Below, piece after piece: positions 11,773-20,981 of a stretch of DNA of 64,000 bases; position 1 is the first letter of the stretch, and each line of letters starts with the position of its first letter. The notes under the pieces were generated by a model. That model made no database searches, had not been told where the DNA came from, and saw only the letters and a list, made by a program, of their open reading frames with translations. The stretch is from CBDCGS01 sp965216915 (GTDB lineage Bacteria; Pseudomonadota; Alphaproteobacteria; UBA828): assembly GCA_965216915.1 (NCBI GenBank), contig CBDCGS010000005.1:423893-487892 (forward strand). The letters are read 5' to 3'. The position numbers and the translations under genes are program-made.

Positions 11773-14115
11773 ATGGGGGCCTTTGGAATCGGGCAGCCGG
11801 TGAGGCGCAAGGAGGACGACCGGTTTCTCACCGGCGCGGGCCGCTACCAAGACGACCTGCCGTTCGATGGCGCCCTGCATGCCGCCTTCGCACGCTCGCC
11901 GCGCGCCCATGCCACGATCGAGCATCTCGACATCACGGCAGCGGTCGCCACACCCGGCGTCGTTGCGGTGTTGACCGCCGCCGACATCGCCGCGGAGGAA
12001 GCAGGCGGTTTTCCCTGCCTCGCGAACGTCTGGATCCCGCTCGAGCGTGCCGGCGGCGCGCCGGCCGCCTATCCGCACAATCCGCTGCTCGCGGAGGGGC
12101 GTGTGCGCCATGTCGGCGAGCCCCTCGCGATGGTCGTCGCCGAGACGCCCGAGGCCGCAGCCGATGCCGCCGAGACGGTCACGGCCGACTATGCGGACCT
12201 GCCGGTCACCGTCGAGACGGCAGCCCCCGACAGCGCGAACGGACCGACGCTCCACGACGACGTGCCGGACAATGTCTCCTTCGTCTGGCAGCACGGCGAC
12301 CGCGCCAAGACCGACGCCGCGTTCGAGGCGGCGGCGCGCGTCGTCTCGGTCGACCTCGTCAACAACCGCCTCGCGGTGATGCCGATCGAGGCGCGCGGCG
12401 CCACGGGCCGGTTCGAGCGTGAGACCGGCCGCTACACGCTCGTCACCAACGCGCAGCACGTCTACGACACGCAGAAGGTGATGTGCGCCATCCTCGGCGT
12501 CGAGGCGGAGGCCGTGCGCGTGGTGGCCCACGATGTCGGCGGCGGCTTCGGCATGAAGTATGTGAGCTATCCGGAGCAGGCGCTGGTGCTCGTCGCGGCC
12601 AAGCGGCTCGGCCGGCCCGTGCGCTGGATGAGCGGGCGCAGCGAGGCCTTCCTTTCCGACACGCAGGCGCGCGATCATGCGAGCCACGCCGATCTCGCGC
12701 TCGACGCGGACGGCGCGTTCCTCGGGCTTCGCGTGCGCACGCGCGCCAATCTCGGGGCCTATGCCTCGAACCTCGGGCCGGTCTGCCCCAGCATCCTCTA
12801 CACGCGCATGCTCGCCTCCGCCTACCGCATCCCGGCGATCGATGCGGAGGTCGTCGGCCACTACACCAACACCGTTTTCACCGATGCCTATCGTGGTGCG
12901 GGCCAGCCCGAGGCGATCTATCTCATCGAACGCCTGATCGACAAGGCGGCGCGCGAGACCGGCATCGCGCCCGACGAGATCCGCCGGCTGAACTTCATCG
13001 CCCCCGACGAGATGCCGCACACCACCCAGGTCGAGATGACCTATGATTCGGGCGATTACGCGGCCCTGCTCGCGCGCTGCCAGAAGGTCGCGGATTGGGC
13101 GGGCTTCGCCGCACGGCGCCAGGCGGCAGAGGCGCGCGGCACGCGGCGCGGCATCGGCCTCGGCATGTATGTCGAGGCGACCACGGGCGACCCGATCGAA
13201 TCCGCCGACCTCCGGTTCACCGCCGACGGCCGGCTGCAGGCCTGGCTCGGCACCAAATCCTCAGGGCAAGGCCACGAGACCACCTACGCCCAGCTCCTCA
13301 CCGAGATGCTCGGCGTGCCCTACGAGCAGATCGACATCCTCGAGGGCGACACCGGAGAGGTCGCGATCGGCGGCGGCAGCGGCGGCTCGCGCTCCATCTA
13401 CATGGCGGGCATGGCGCTCCAGGCCGGCGCTGAGGCGGTGATCGAGAAAGGCACGGCGCTCGCCGCCCATTTGCTGGAGACCGCCACCGCGGACATCCGC
13501 TTCGAGGAGGGCGCCTTCACCGTGGTCGGCACCGACCGCAGGATCGACCTCATGACGCTCGCCGCCCGCGCCAACGACGCCGACGCGCTGCCGGCCGACA
13601 TGGAGCCCGGCCTCGACGCCAAGGGACAGTACGACTTCGCGGGCGCCACGGTGCCAAGCGGCTGCCACATCGTCGAGGTCGAGGTCGAGCCCGAGACCGG
13701 CGTGGTAGCGCTGGTCGGCTATTGGGCGGTCAACGATTTCGGCCGCGTGGTCAACCCGCTCCTGCTCGAAGCGCAGGTGCATGGCGGCGTCGCCCAGGGC
13801 CTCGGCCAGGCGCTGATGGAGGAGGTGGTCTACGATACCGAGTCCGGCCAGCTGCTCACCGGCTCGTTCATGGACTATTGCCTGCCGCGCGCCGACGACC
13901 TGCCGTTCTTCCACTCCGAGGCGACCGACATCCCCTGCCCCACCAATGCGCTCGGCGTAAAGGGCTGCGGCGAGGCTGGCTCCATCGCCGCCTGCGCGCC
14001 ACTGATCAACGCCGTCGTCGACGCGCTCGGCGCATACGGCGTCACCCACATCGACATGCCAGCGACCCCCCAGAAGGTGTGGCAGGCGATCAACGCGGGC
14101 GCGGCCGGGGCCTGA
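11773..14115 (+). CDS. Molybdenum hydroxylase large subunit (CoxL/xanthine dehydrogenase family, form II-like)
   Basis: A 780-residue molybdopterin-binding catalytic subunit of the xanthine oxidase family. The N-terminal hammerhead domain begins IGQPVRRKEDDRFLTGAGRY. The active-site loop is AYRGAGQPE, the form II type and not the AYXCSFR loop of true aerobic CO dehydrogenase, so CO oxidation is unlikely. The catalytic glutamate is in VKGCGEAGSI near the C-terminus. Such enzymes normally need a 2Fe-2S small subunit and an FAD medium subunit; neither is encoded beside it. It is followed after 90 bases by hyuB and a TMADH-like flavoprotein on the same strand. The substrate is probably a heterocycle or aldehyde, but this is unknown. 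Confidence 0.88.
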   Translation: MGAFGIGQPVRRKEDDRFLTGAGRYQDDLPFDGALHAAFARSPRAHATIEHLDITAAVATPGVVAVLTAADIAAEEAGGFPCLANVWIPLERAGGAPAAYPHNPLLAEGRVRHVGEPLAMVVAETPEAAADAAETVTADYADLPVTVETAAPDSANGPTLHDDVPDNVSFVWQHGDRAKTDAAFEAAARVVSVDLVNNRLAVMPIEARGATGRFERETGRYTLVTNAQHVYDTQKVMCAILGVEAEAVRVVAHDVGGGFGMKYVSYPEQALVLVAAKRLGRPVRWMSGRSEAFLSDTQARDHASHADLALDADGAFLGLRVRTRANLGAYASNLGPVCPSILYTRMLASAYRIPAIDAEVVGHYTNTVFTDAYRGAGQPEAIYLIERLIDKAARETGIAPDEIRRLNFIAPDEMPHTTQVEMTYDSGDYAALLARCQKVADWAGFAARRQAAEARGTRRGIGLGMYVEATTGDPIESADLRFTADGRLQAWLGTKSSGQGHETTYAQLLTEMLGVPYEQIDILEGDTGEVAIGGGSGGSRSIYMAGMALQAGAEAVIEKGTALAAHLLETATADIRFEEGAFTVVGTDRRIDLMTLAARANDADALPADMEPGLDAKGQYDFAGATVPSGCHIVEVEVEPETGVVALVGYWAVNDFGRVVNPLLLEAQVHGGVAQGLGQALMEEVVYDTESGQLLTGSFMDYCLPRADDLPFFHSEATDIPCPTNALGVKGCGEAGSIAACAPLINAVVDALGAYGVTHIDMPATPQKVWQAINAGAAGA

Positions 14116-14204
14116 TCGGCGCCCGGCGGTTCGCTCCGACCGTCTACCGAGGCGCGGGTGGGCGCGCTACACTGGGGCGAAGGCTGAGCCAGGGAGTGTG
14201 AGAG

Positions 14205-15974
14205 ATGGCGGAGACCAAGCGGGCCAAGCTCGACGGCGTGCAGCTTGCGATCTTCAATAAGCGGTTCGAGGCGATTTGCCGGAAGATGGCGAACACGCTC
14301 TTTCGCACCGGCCGCTCGGGGGTGCTGAACACGGCGCGTGACTTCTCCTGCTGCATCGTCACCGCCGACTGTCAGCTCTTGGCGACCGCCGAGAGCCTGC
14401 CGATCCACGTGCTGAGCGGGCCCGACCTGATGGCTGCCGCGATGCGCGAATTTCACCCCGATCTCAAGCGCGGCGATGCGTATCTGCACAACTCGCCCTA
14501 TCACGGCTGCTCGCACCCGGCCGACCACACGATTCTCGTGCCCGTGGTGGACGATGACGGGGTCCACCGCTTCACCGTGGTCGCCAAGGCGCATCAGGCC
14601 GATTGCGGCAACTCGGTGCCGACCACCTATCATGGCGCCGCGCGCGACGTTTATGAGGAAGGCGCGCTGATCTTCCCCGCGGTCCAGGTGCAGCGCGACT
14701 ACGAGACGATCCAGGACATCGTGCGCATGTGCCAGATGCGCATCCGCGTGCCCGAACAATGGTGGGGCGATTTTCTCGCCGAGCTCGGCGCCGCGCGCGT
14801 CGGCGAGCGCGAGCTTCTGGCGCTCGGCGCCGAGGTGGGCTGGGAAACGCTCGACCGGTTCGCGACCCAGTGGTTCGACTATAGCGAAGCACGCATGACC
14901 GAGGCACTTGCCACGCTGCCCGAAGGCACGCTCACGGTCTCGAGCGCGCACGATGCGGTGCCCGGCGCCCCCGATGGGGTCATGGTGAACGTCACGGTCT
15001 CGATCGACCCGGCCAACGCGCGGATCGAGGTCGACCTTCGCGACAACATCGATTCACTGCCCTGCGGCCTCAACATGAGCGAAGCCTGCGCACGCACCTC
15101 GGCGATGGTCGGCATCTTCAACGCGATCGACCACACCGTGCCACCCAACGCCGGCGCCTTTCGCCGGATCACGGTGCACCTCCGCGAAGGCTGCGTCGTC
15201 GGCATTCCGCGCCACCCGACCTCCTGCTCGGTCGCAACCACCAACGTCGCCGACCACATCGCGAACGGTGTGCAGCGCGCCATTGCCGAGCTCGGCGACG
15301 GCCACGGCATGGCCGAATGCGGCAGCGTCATCCCGCCGAGCTGCGGCGTGATCTCCGGCGTCGACCCGCGCAGCAACGAGCGCTTCGTGAACCAGATCTT
15401 CCTCGGTTTCGGCGGCGGCGCAGCGGCGCCCGGCACGGACGCCTGGGTGACCATCGCCCATGTCGGCAATGCCGGGCTCTGCTACCAGGATTCGATCGAG
15501 GTCGACGAGATGGTCTTTCCGATCACCGTCAAGGGCCGCCATTTCATGACCGACACGGGCGGCGTCGGCCGGCAGCGCGGCGGTGCCGCCGCCTATGTCG
15601 AGTTCGGCCCGGTCGATGGCTGCAACCTCGAGGTCGGCTACGTCAGCAACGGCAACGACAACGCCGCGAACGGCGCGCGCGGGGGCGGCGCGGGCGCGCA
15701 GGCGGCGCAGTATCGGCGCCGCCACAATGGCGAGCTGGAGCCGCTCGACGCCTGCGCGCAGGCGCCGATCGCGCCGGGTGAGACCATGGTGTCGATCTCG
15801 ACCGGCGGTGGCGGCTATGCGGCGCCGATGAGCCGCGACCCCGCCCAGGTCGCCCATGACGTGCGCGAGCGCTGGGTGTCGTCCGAGGTCGCGCGGGAGG
15901 TCTATGGCGTCGCACTCGACGAGGCCGGCGAGGTGGACCTCGCCGAGACCGAGCGGCTCCGCGCGGCGCGCTAG
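14205..15974 (+). CDS. Hydantoinase B/oxoprolinase family protein (HyuB)
   Basis: A 589-residue protein of the HyuB family, the partner of HyuA in ATP-dependent N-methylhydantoinase, 5-oxoprolinase and related acetone/acetophenone carboxylases. Recognisable features are VQLAIFNKRFEAICRKMANT at the N-terminus, HNSPYHGCSHPADHTILVPV, and the glycine-rich C-terminal STGGGGYAAPMSRDPAQVAHD. No hyuA lies beside it; the only hyuA in the window is about 16 kb away in a separate operon with its own hyuB. The gene stops 17 bases before the TMADH-like gene, so the two are probably one transcript. The substrate is unknown, but the neighbours suggest cyclic amides or N-methyl compounds. Confidence 0.88.
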   Translation: MAETKRAKLDGVQLAIFNKRFEAICRKMANTLFRTGRSGVLNTARDFSCCIVTADCQLLATAESLPIHVLSGPDLMAAAMREFHPDLKRGDAYLHNSPYHGCSHPADHTILVPVVDDDGVHRFTVVAKAHQADCGNSVPTTYHGAARDVYEEGALIFPAVQVQRDYETIQDIVRMCQMRIRVPEQWWGDFLAELGAARVGERELLALGAEVGWETLDRFATQWFDYSEARMTEALATLPEGTLTVSSAHDAVPGAPDGVMVNVTVSIDPANARIEVDLRDNIDSLPCGLNMSEACARTSAMVGIFNAIDHTVPPNAGAFRRITVHLREGCVVGIPRHPTSCSVATTNVADHIANGVQRAIAELGDGHGMAECGSVIPPSCGVISGVDPRSNERFVNQIFLGFGGGAAAPGTDAWVTIAHVGNAGLCYQDSIEVDEMVFPITVKGRHFMTDTGGVGRQRGGAAAYVEFGPVDGCNLEVGYVSNGNDNAANGARGGGAGAQAAQYRRRHNGELEPLDACAQAPIAPGETMVSISTGGGGYAAPMSRDPAQVAHDVRERWVSSEVAREVYGVALDEAGEVDLAETERLRAAR

Positions 15975-15991
15975 CGCCCGCGCACCCCGCC

Positions 15992-18055
15992 ATGCCGACA
16001 CGCGACCCCCGCTTCGACCGTCTCTTCGAGCCGATCCGCCTCGGGCCGGTGACGGCGCGCAACCGCTTCTATCAGGTGCCCCATTGCAACGGCATGGGCG
16101 ACCACTTTCCGATGGCGATGGCCGCGATGCGCGGCGTCAAGGCCGAGGGCGGCTGGGCCGTGGTCTCCACCGAAGAGGTCGAGATCGACCACACGACGGA
16201 TTTCAGCCCAGCGGTCGAGGGCAAGCTCTGGGACGCGAGCGACCTGCCCTATCACGCGAACATGGTCGACGCCGTGCACCGCCATGGTTCGCTCGCGGCG
16301 ATCGAACTCTGCCAGCAGGGCATCGCGACCGCGAACCGCACGAGCCGCGAGGTCCCGCTTGGGCCGTCGGCCCAGTCGCTCACCAAGGCGGCGCCCTGGC
16401 AGGCGCGCGCGATGGACCTCGACGACATCCGCGCCGTGCGCGAAAGCCACCGCGCCTCGGCGCTGCTGGCGCGCGAGGCGGGCTACGATATCGTCTACGT
16501 CTATGCCGGCCACAATCTCGCGCTCGCCCAGCACTTTCTCCTCAGCCGGTACAACCAGCGCACCGATGCCTATGGCGGCTCGCTGGAGAACCGCGTGCGC
16601 TTCCTGCGCGAGCTCATCGAGGACACGAAGGACGCGGTGGGCGAAACCTGCGCGGTCGCCCTGCGCTTCGCGGTCGACGAGCTGCTCGGCGCCGAGGGCT
16701 TGCGCGCGGACGGCGAGGCGCCGGAGATCGTCGCCATGCTCGCCGAGCTGCCCGATCTCTGGGACGTCAATCTCAGCGACTGGCCGCATGATTCGCAGAC
16801 CGCCCGCTTCGCCGAGGAGGGCTATCAGGAGCCGTTCACCACCTTCGTCAAGGGGCTCACGACCAAGCCCGTGGTGGGTGTCGGCCGCTACACCTCGCCC
16901 GACCGCATGGCCGCGCTGGTGCGCGACGGCGTGCTCGATTTCATCGGCGCCGCCCGCCCCTCGATCGCCGATCCCTTCTTGCCCAAGAAGATCGAGGAAG
17001 GCCGGCTCGACGAGATCCGCGAATGCATCGGCTGCAACATCTGCGTCTCCGGCGACATGACCAACACGCCGATCCGCTGCACGCAGAACCCGACCATGGG
17101 CGAGGAGTGGCGGCGCGGCTGGCATCCGGAGCGCATCGCCCCGCTCGAGGACGCGGCGCCCGCGCTCGTCATCGGCGCGGGACCAGCGGGGCTGGAGTGC
17201 GCCCGCGCGCTCGGTGAGCGCGGCGCGCCCGTGACGCTGGTGGAGGCAACACGCGAGCTCGGCGGCACGGCGCGCGCGCTCGCGCGCATGCCGGGCATGG
17301 CGACCTACCAGCGCGTCATCGACTATCGCGTGCAGGCGATCGGGCGCATGGACCATGTTTCGCTCTACCGCGAGAGCGCGCTCACGGTCGACGACGTGCT
17401 CGGCTTCGACCACGCGACGGTCGTCGTGGCCACCGGCGCCGCCTGGCGTCGCGACGGCGTCGGACCCACGCAGCGGACGCCGCTCGCCGTTGGCCATCCC
17501 GCGGTCTTCACGCCCGACGACGTGGTTGCAGGCGCTACGCCCAGCACGGGCACGGTGCTCGTCTACGACGACGACGGCTATCTTTGGGGTGCCCTCGTCG
17601 CCGAGCAGCTCGCGCGCGCGGGCTGCCGTGTGACACTGATGACGCCCGCGCCCATGGCCGCACCCTGGACGGTGCACACGCTGGAGCAACATGCGATCCA
17701 GCGTCGTCTCCTCGAGGGCGGCATCGAGATCCGCGCGAACCGCCGGCTCACCGCGCTCGCGGCCTCGGTGCGCCACGCCTGCGTCTACACCGGCGCCGAG
17801 GCCGAATGCGCGGCCGACGCGGTGGTCTTGGTGACCGCGCGCACGGCCAATGACGCGCTCTGGCAATCCCTCCGCGCCGCTTCGGAGGAACGCCCGGTGC
17901 CGTGGTCCGCCCTCGCGGTGATCGGCGACGCAGAGGCACCGGCAACCGTCGCGCACGCGGTCTACGCCGGCCACCGTTTCGCGCGCACGCTCGGCGCCCC
18001 GCCCCCCTCGCCCGCACCCTACAAACGGGAGCACGTCGCGCTCGCCGAGACCTGA
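15992..18055 (+). CDS. TMADH/2,4-dienoyl-CoA reductase-like flavoprotein with 4Fe-4S cluster
   Basis: A 687-residue protein of the trimethylamine dehydrogenase/dimethylamine dehydrogenase/N-methylproline demethylase group. Residues 1 to about 340 form the FMN barrel (FEPIRLGPVTARNRFYQVPH, SRYNQRTDAYGGSLENRVRF). The 4Fe-4S motif is CIGCNICVSGDMTNTPIRC near 347-365, followed by EEWRRGWHPE as in TMADH. Residues about 385-687 hold a Rossmann ADP/FAD-binding part beginning ALVIGAGPAGLECARALGE. It probably removes a methyl or alkyl group from a tertiary amine and passes electrons to a flavoprotein. Which amine is used is not visible. It is the last gene of the coxL-hyuB cluster. Confidence 0.88.
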   Translation: MPTRDPRFDRLFEPIRLGPVTARNRFYQVPHCNGMGDHFPMAMAAMRGVKAEGGWAVVSTEEVEIDHTTDFSPAVEGKLWDASDLPYHANMVDAVHRHGSLAAIELCQQGIATANRTSREVPLGPSAQSLTKAAPWQARAMDLDDIRAVRESHRASALLAREAGYDIVYVYAGHNLALAQHFLLSRYNQRTDAYGGSLENRVRFLRELIEDTKDAVGETCAVALRFAVDELLGAEGLRADGEAPEIVAMLAELPDLWDVNLSDWPHDSQTARFAEEGYQEPFTTFVKGLTTKPVVGVGRYTSPDRMAALVRDGVLDFIGAARPSIADPFLPKKIEEGRLDEIRECIGCNICVSGDMTNTPIRCTQNPTMGEEWRRGWHPERIAPLEDAAPALVIGAGPAGLECARALGERGAPVTLVEATRELGGTARALARMPGMATYQRVIDYRVQAIGRMDHVSLYRESALTVDDVLGFDHATVVVATGAAWRRDGVGPTQRTPLAVGHPAVFTPDDVVAGATPSTGTVLVYDDDGYLWGALVAEQLARAGCRVTLMTPAPMAAPWTVHTLEQHAIQRRLLEGGIEIRANRRLTALAASVRHACVYTGAEAECAADAVVLVTARTANDALWQSLRAASEERPVPWSALAVIGDAEAPATVAHAVYAGHRFARTLGAPPPSPAPYKREHVALAET

Positions 18056-18184
18056 GCCCGCGCGTGCCGCCGCGCGCCTCAGCATCCGCACATAAAGCAC
18101 ACACACGGTTTAGGGTTATTCAACCAACGGATGTTGCAATGATAACAATCTGATTCTGATGGAAATTTGATTGGACATTGATCG

Positions 18185-19537
18185 ATGCACGATGGCGGCA
18201 CCATTCAAGAACGTCTTCATTTCCTACGCGTCGATGATCAGACGCGGCATGTCCTCAAAGAGATAGGCCCCCTCGTGGAAGGCAAGCTTCCCGAGATCCT
18301 CGATCATTTTTACGACCACATCGTCGAGTTTCCGACGTTGCGCGAGATGTTCGCGAACCAGAACGCCATGGCGGGGGCAAAATCGCTCCAGCTGCAGCAC
18401 TGGACGTTGATCCTCTCGGGGAAACTCGACGCCGACTATGTGGCTTCCGTTCGCAAGATTGGCCTCGCGCACCATCGGATCGGTCTCGAGCCGCGTTGGT
18501 ACATTGGCGGCTACGCGTTCATCATCGGTGCGCTCATGCGCGCGGTCAGCGACCATTTCGACGGCGGTTTCGGGGCGTCGAAAAGCGCCAAGATCAAACG
18601 CGCTGATGCGCTGGAAGCCGTGACCAAAGCCGCATTGCTCGACATGGACTATGCCATCAGCATCTATCTCGAGGAGGGCGAGCTGAAGAAAACACATACC
18701 CTCAACGATCTGGCCGAGCATTTCCAAACGAGTGTGAAGGGCGTTGTCGACTCCGTCGCGGCTGCCTCGACCGAGATGGAAGAGGTCGCCCACACGATGT
18801 CGGCCTCCGCGGAGGAAACGAGCGTGCAGGCAACGGCGGTCGCCGCCGCGGCCGAGGAGGCGACGAGCAACGTGCAAAACGTGGCAAGCGCGTCCGAGCA
18901 GCTCGCGACCTCCGTACAAGAGATCGGCCGTCAGGTGACGGAATCGACGCAGGTCTCCGGTGAGGCCAGATCGAAAGCTCAGCAAACCAATGAGGAGGTC
19001 GAGGCGCTCGCGAATGCGGCGCTCCAGATCGGTGAGGTCGTGAATCTGATCCAGGATGTCGCCAACCAGACCAATCTCCTCGCGCTCAACGCGACGATCG
19101 AGGCCGCGCGGGCCGGCGAGGCCGGAAAGGGCTTTGCCGTCGTCGCGAGCGAGGTCAAGGCGCTCGCGGGCCAAACAACGGCTGCCACCGACCAGATCGC
19201 CTCACAGGTCGCGGAGATCCAGGGGGCCACCGACGCGTCGGTCGCCGCCATCAAGCAGATTGCCGGGACGATCGAAACGGTGGGCACGATCGCGGAACAA
19301 ATCGCCGCGGCTGTCGAGGAACAAAGTGCCGCCACGCAGGAGATCGCGCGCAACGTGCAGGAAGCGGCGACGGGGACGCAAGAGGTGTCGGCCAATATCA
19401 GCGGCGTCACCGAAGCGGCGCGGGAAAACGGCAACTCCTCGGCGCAGATGCTCGACGCGTCGAAGCAGTTGGGGCGGCAATCCGAGGCCCTGCGCGATGC
19501 CGTCGACGAGTTCTTGACCGCAATCCGCGCGGCCTGA
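18185..19537 (+). CDS. Globin-coupled methyl-accepting chemotaxis protein (HemAT-like aerotaxis sensor)
   Basis: A 450-residue soluble chemoreceptor. Residues 1 to about 160 form a sensor globin, with the proximal haem histidine at about residue 96 in GLAHHRIGLEPRWYIGGYAF. Residues about 175-450 are a methyl-accepting signalling domain with the universal hairpin NLLALNATIEAARAGEAGKG. There is no transmembrane helix, so it signals from the cytoplasm to CheA/CheW. By family it senses oxygen or another diatomic gas. The 130-base AT-richer region upstream probably holds its promoter. It is distinct from the membrane receptor at 22.1-24.3 kb. Confidence 0.92.
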   Translation: MHDGGTIQERLHFLRVDDQTRHVLKEIGPLVEGKLPEILDHFYDHIVEFPTLREMFANQNAMAGAKSLQLQHWTLILSGKLDADYVASVRKIGLAHHRIGLEPRWYIGGYAFIIGALMRAVSDHFDGGFGASKSAKIKRADALEAVTKAALLDMDYAISIYLEEGELKKTHTLNDLAEHFQTSVKGVVDSVAAASTEMEEVAHTMSASAEETSVQATAVAAAAEEATSNVQNVASASEQLATSVQEIGRQVTESTQVSGEARSKAQQTNEEVEALANAALQIGEVVNLIQDVANQTNLLALNATIEAARAGEAGKGFAVVASEVKALAGQTTAATDQIASQVAEIQGATDASVAAIKQIAGTIETVGTIAEQIAAAVEEQSAATQEIARNVQEAATGTQEVSANISGVTEAARENGNSSAQMLDASKQLGRQSEALRDAVDEFLTAIRAA

Positions 19538-19732
19538 CCGCCGCCACACCCAGGCGCGCCGTCCCACAAGGCCGAACGAGAGGCGTCCCGTGCCTTAGAG
19601 GCGCGTTGACACGGCATCCGGACCATCCCCTCGGACGGCGGCGCGGCGGTTTGCAGAACTGTCCGGGCGCGCCATAAGATACGCGGCGTGGCACCCGTAC
19701 GCGGCCCGCATGCCGCGCATCAAGCCCGAGCG

Positions 19733-20965
19733 ATGAGACGCAACCGCACCCGCTTTCTGTTCCTGAACGTCGGTCACACCTACGACCATCTGTTCATGCT
19801 GCTCTTCCCGACCGTCGTCTTGACGCTCGAAGGCGAGTTCGAGCGGTCCTACGGCGAGCTGTTGGCGCTTGCGGTGCCGGGCTTCATCGCGTTTGGCGTC
19901 GGCACCCTGCCCGCAGGGTGGCTCGGCGACCGCTGGAGCCGATCCGGCATGATGGCAGTCTTCTTCTTCGGCATCGGCGTCGCGGCGATCCTGACGAGCT
20001 TTGCCAGCACGCCCTTCCAGATCGCCGCCGGCCTCGCGCTCATCGGCCTCTTCGCCTCCATCTATCACCCGGTCGGCATCGCGATGATCGTGCAGGGCCA
20101 GGAGAAGGTCGGGCGCCTGCTCGGCATCAACGGCGTGTGGGGCAATATGGGCATCGCGGCAGCGGCGTTCGTTGCGGCGGTGCTCATGGATCTCATCACC
20201 TGGCGCGCGGCCTTCCTGGTGCCCGGCATCGTGTCGATCCTCACCGGCGTCGCCTATGTCTGGGCGTCGCGCAGCTGGACCATCGAGGAAAAGCGCGCGG
20301 GCCGCGCCGCGCCGCGCGAAACGCGCCGTGTCGACGAGCCGGCCGCGGCGCGCCGGGCGATGTGGCGGGTGATCATCGTGCTTTCGGCGGCTGCGTTCCT
20401 GATCGGCATGGTGTTTCAGGCGAGCACCATCGCGCTGCCCAAAGTGTTCGATGAGGGGCTCGGGAGCCTCACCTCCTCCGCGCTCGGCGTCGGCGGCATG
20501 GTCTCGCTGGTCGTCGGTGTCGCCGCTTTCGCCCAGATCGGCATCGGCCATCTCATCGACCGCTTCTCGATCAAGGCCATTTGGATCGCGGTTCTCATCG
20601 CGCAGGTCCCGCTTCTCGTCCTGGTCGGCGCGATCTCCGAGGCGGGCCTCTTGATCGCGGCCTTCGCGGCGATGGTGGTGATCCTGGGTGAGATCCCGAT
20701 CCAAGACGCGCTCTTGGCCCGCCACACGCCCGAGCATTGGCGCTCGCGCATCTATGGCGCGAAGTTCTCGCTCGCGCTCGGCGCAAGCGCGCTCTCGACC
20801 CCGCTGGTCGCCGCGCTGCACGGCACTGCGGGCGGGTTCATGTCATTGTTCGGGATCTTGGCCGCGTGCGCGGCCGCCGTGATCGTGCTGGCGTTTTGGC
20901 TGCCCGAGCGGCCCTACCAGCCCGCGCACGCGACGCACAAGCTCGGCACATCGCTCGGCGAATAG
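19733..20965 (+). CDS. MFS transporter
   Basis: A 410-residue major facilitator with about 12 hydrophobic segments. It has FLFLNVGHTYDHLFMLLFPT in helix 1 and the loop 2-3 signature in AGWLGDRWSRSGMM. A basic cytoplasmic loop (AGRAAPRETRRVDE) divides the two halves. The ATG at 19733 is preferred over an upstream in-frame GTG at 19688, whose extra 15 residues are not hydrophobic or conserved in character. The substrate is unknown; the closest resemblance is to fosmidomycin-resistance-type facilitators (VGHTYDH), which is a weak guide. It is convergent with the EamA transporter, 16 bases apart. Confidence 0.85.
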   Translation: MRRNRTRFLFLNVGHTYDHLFMLLFPTVVLTLEGEFERSYGELLALAVPGFIAFGVGTLPAGWLGDRWSRSGMMAVFFFGIGVAAILTSFASTPFQIAAGLALIGLFASIYHPVGIAMIVQGQEKVGRLLGINGVWGNMGIAAAAFVAAVLMDLITWRAAFLVPGIVSILTGVAYVWASRSWTIEEKRAGRAAPRETRRVDEPAAARRAMWRVIIVLSAAAFLIGMVFQASTIALPKVFDEGLGSLTSSALGVGGMVSLVVGVAAFAQIGIGHLIDRFSIKAIWIAVLIAQVPLLVLVGAISEAGLLIAAFAAMVVILGEIPIQDALLARHTPEHWRSRIYGAKFSLALGASALSTPLVAALHGTAGGFMSLFGILAACAAAVIVLAFWLPERPYQPAHATHKLGTSLGE

Positions 20966-20981
20966 ACGCCGCCTCTCACGA

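Noticed and set aside
11773..14115. Aerobic CO dehydrogenase
   Set aside because: The active loop is AYRGAGQPE and not the AYXCSFR loop of form I CoxL, and coxS/coxM are absent.
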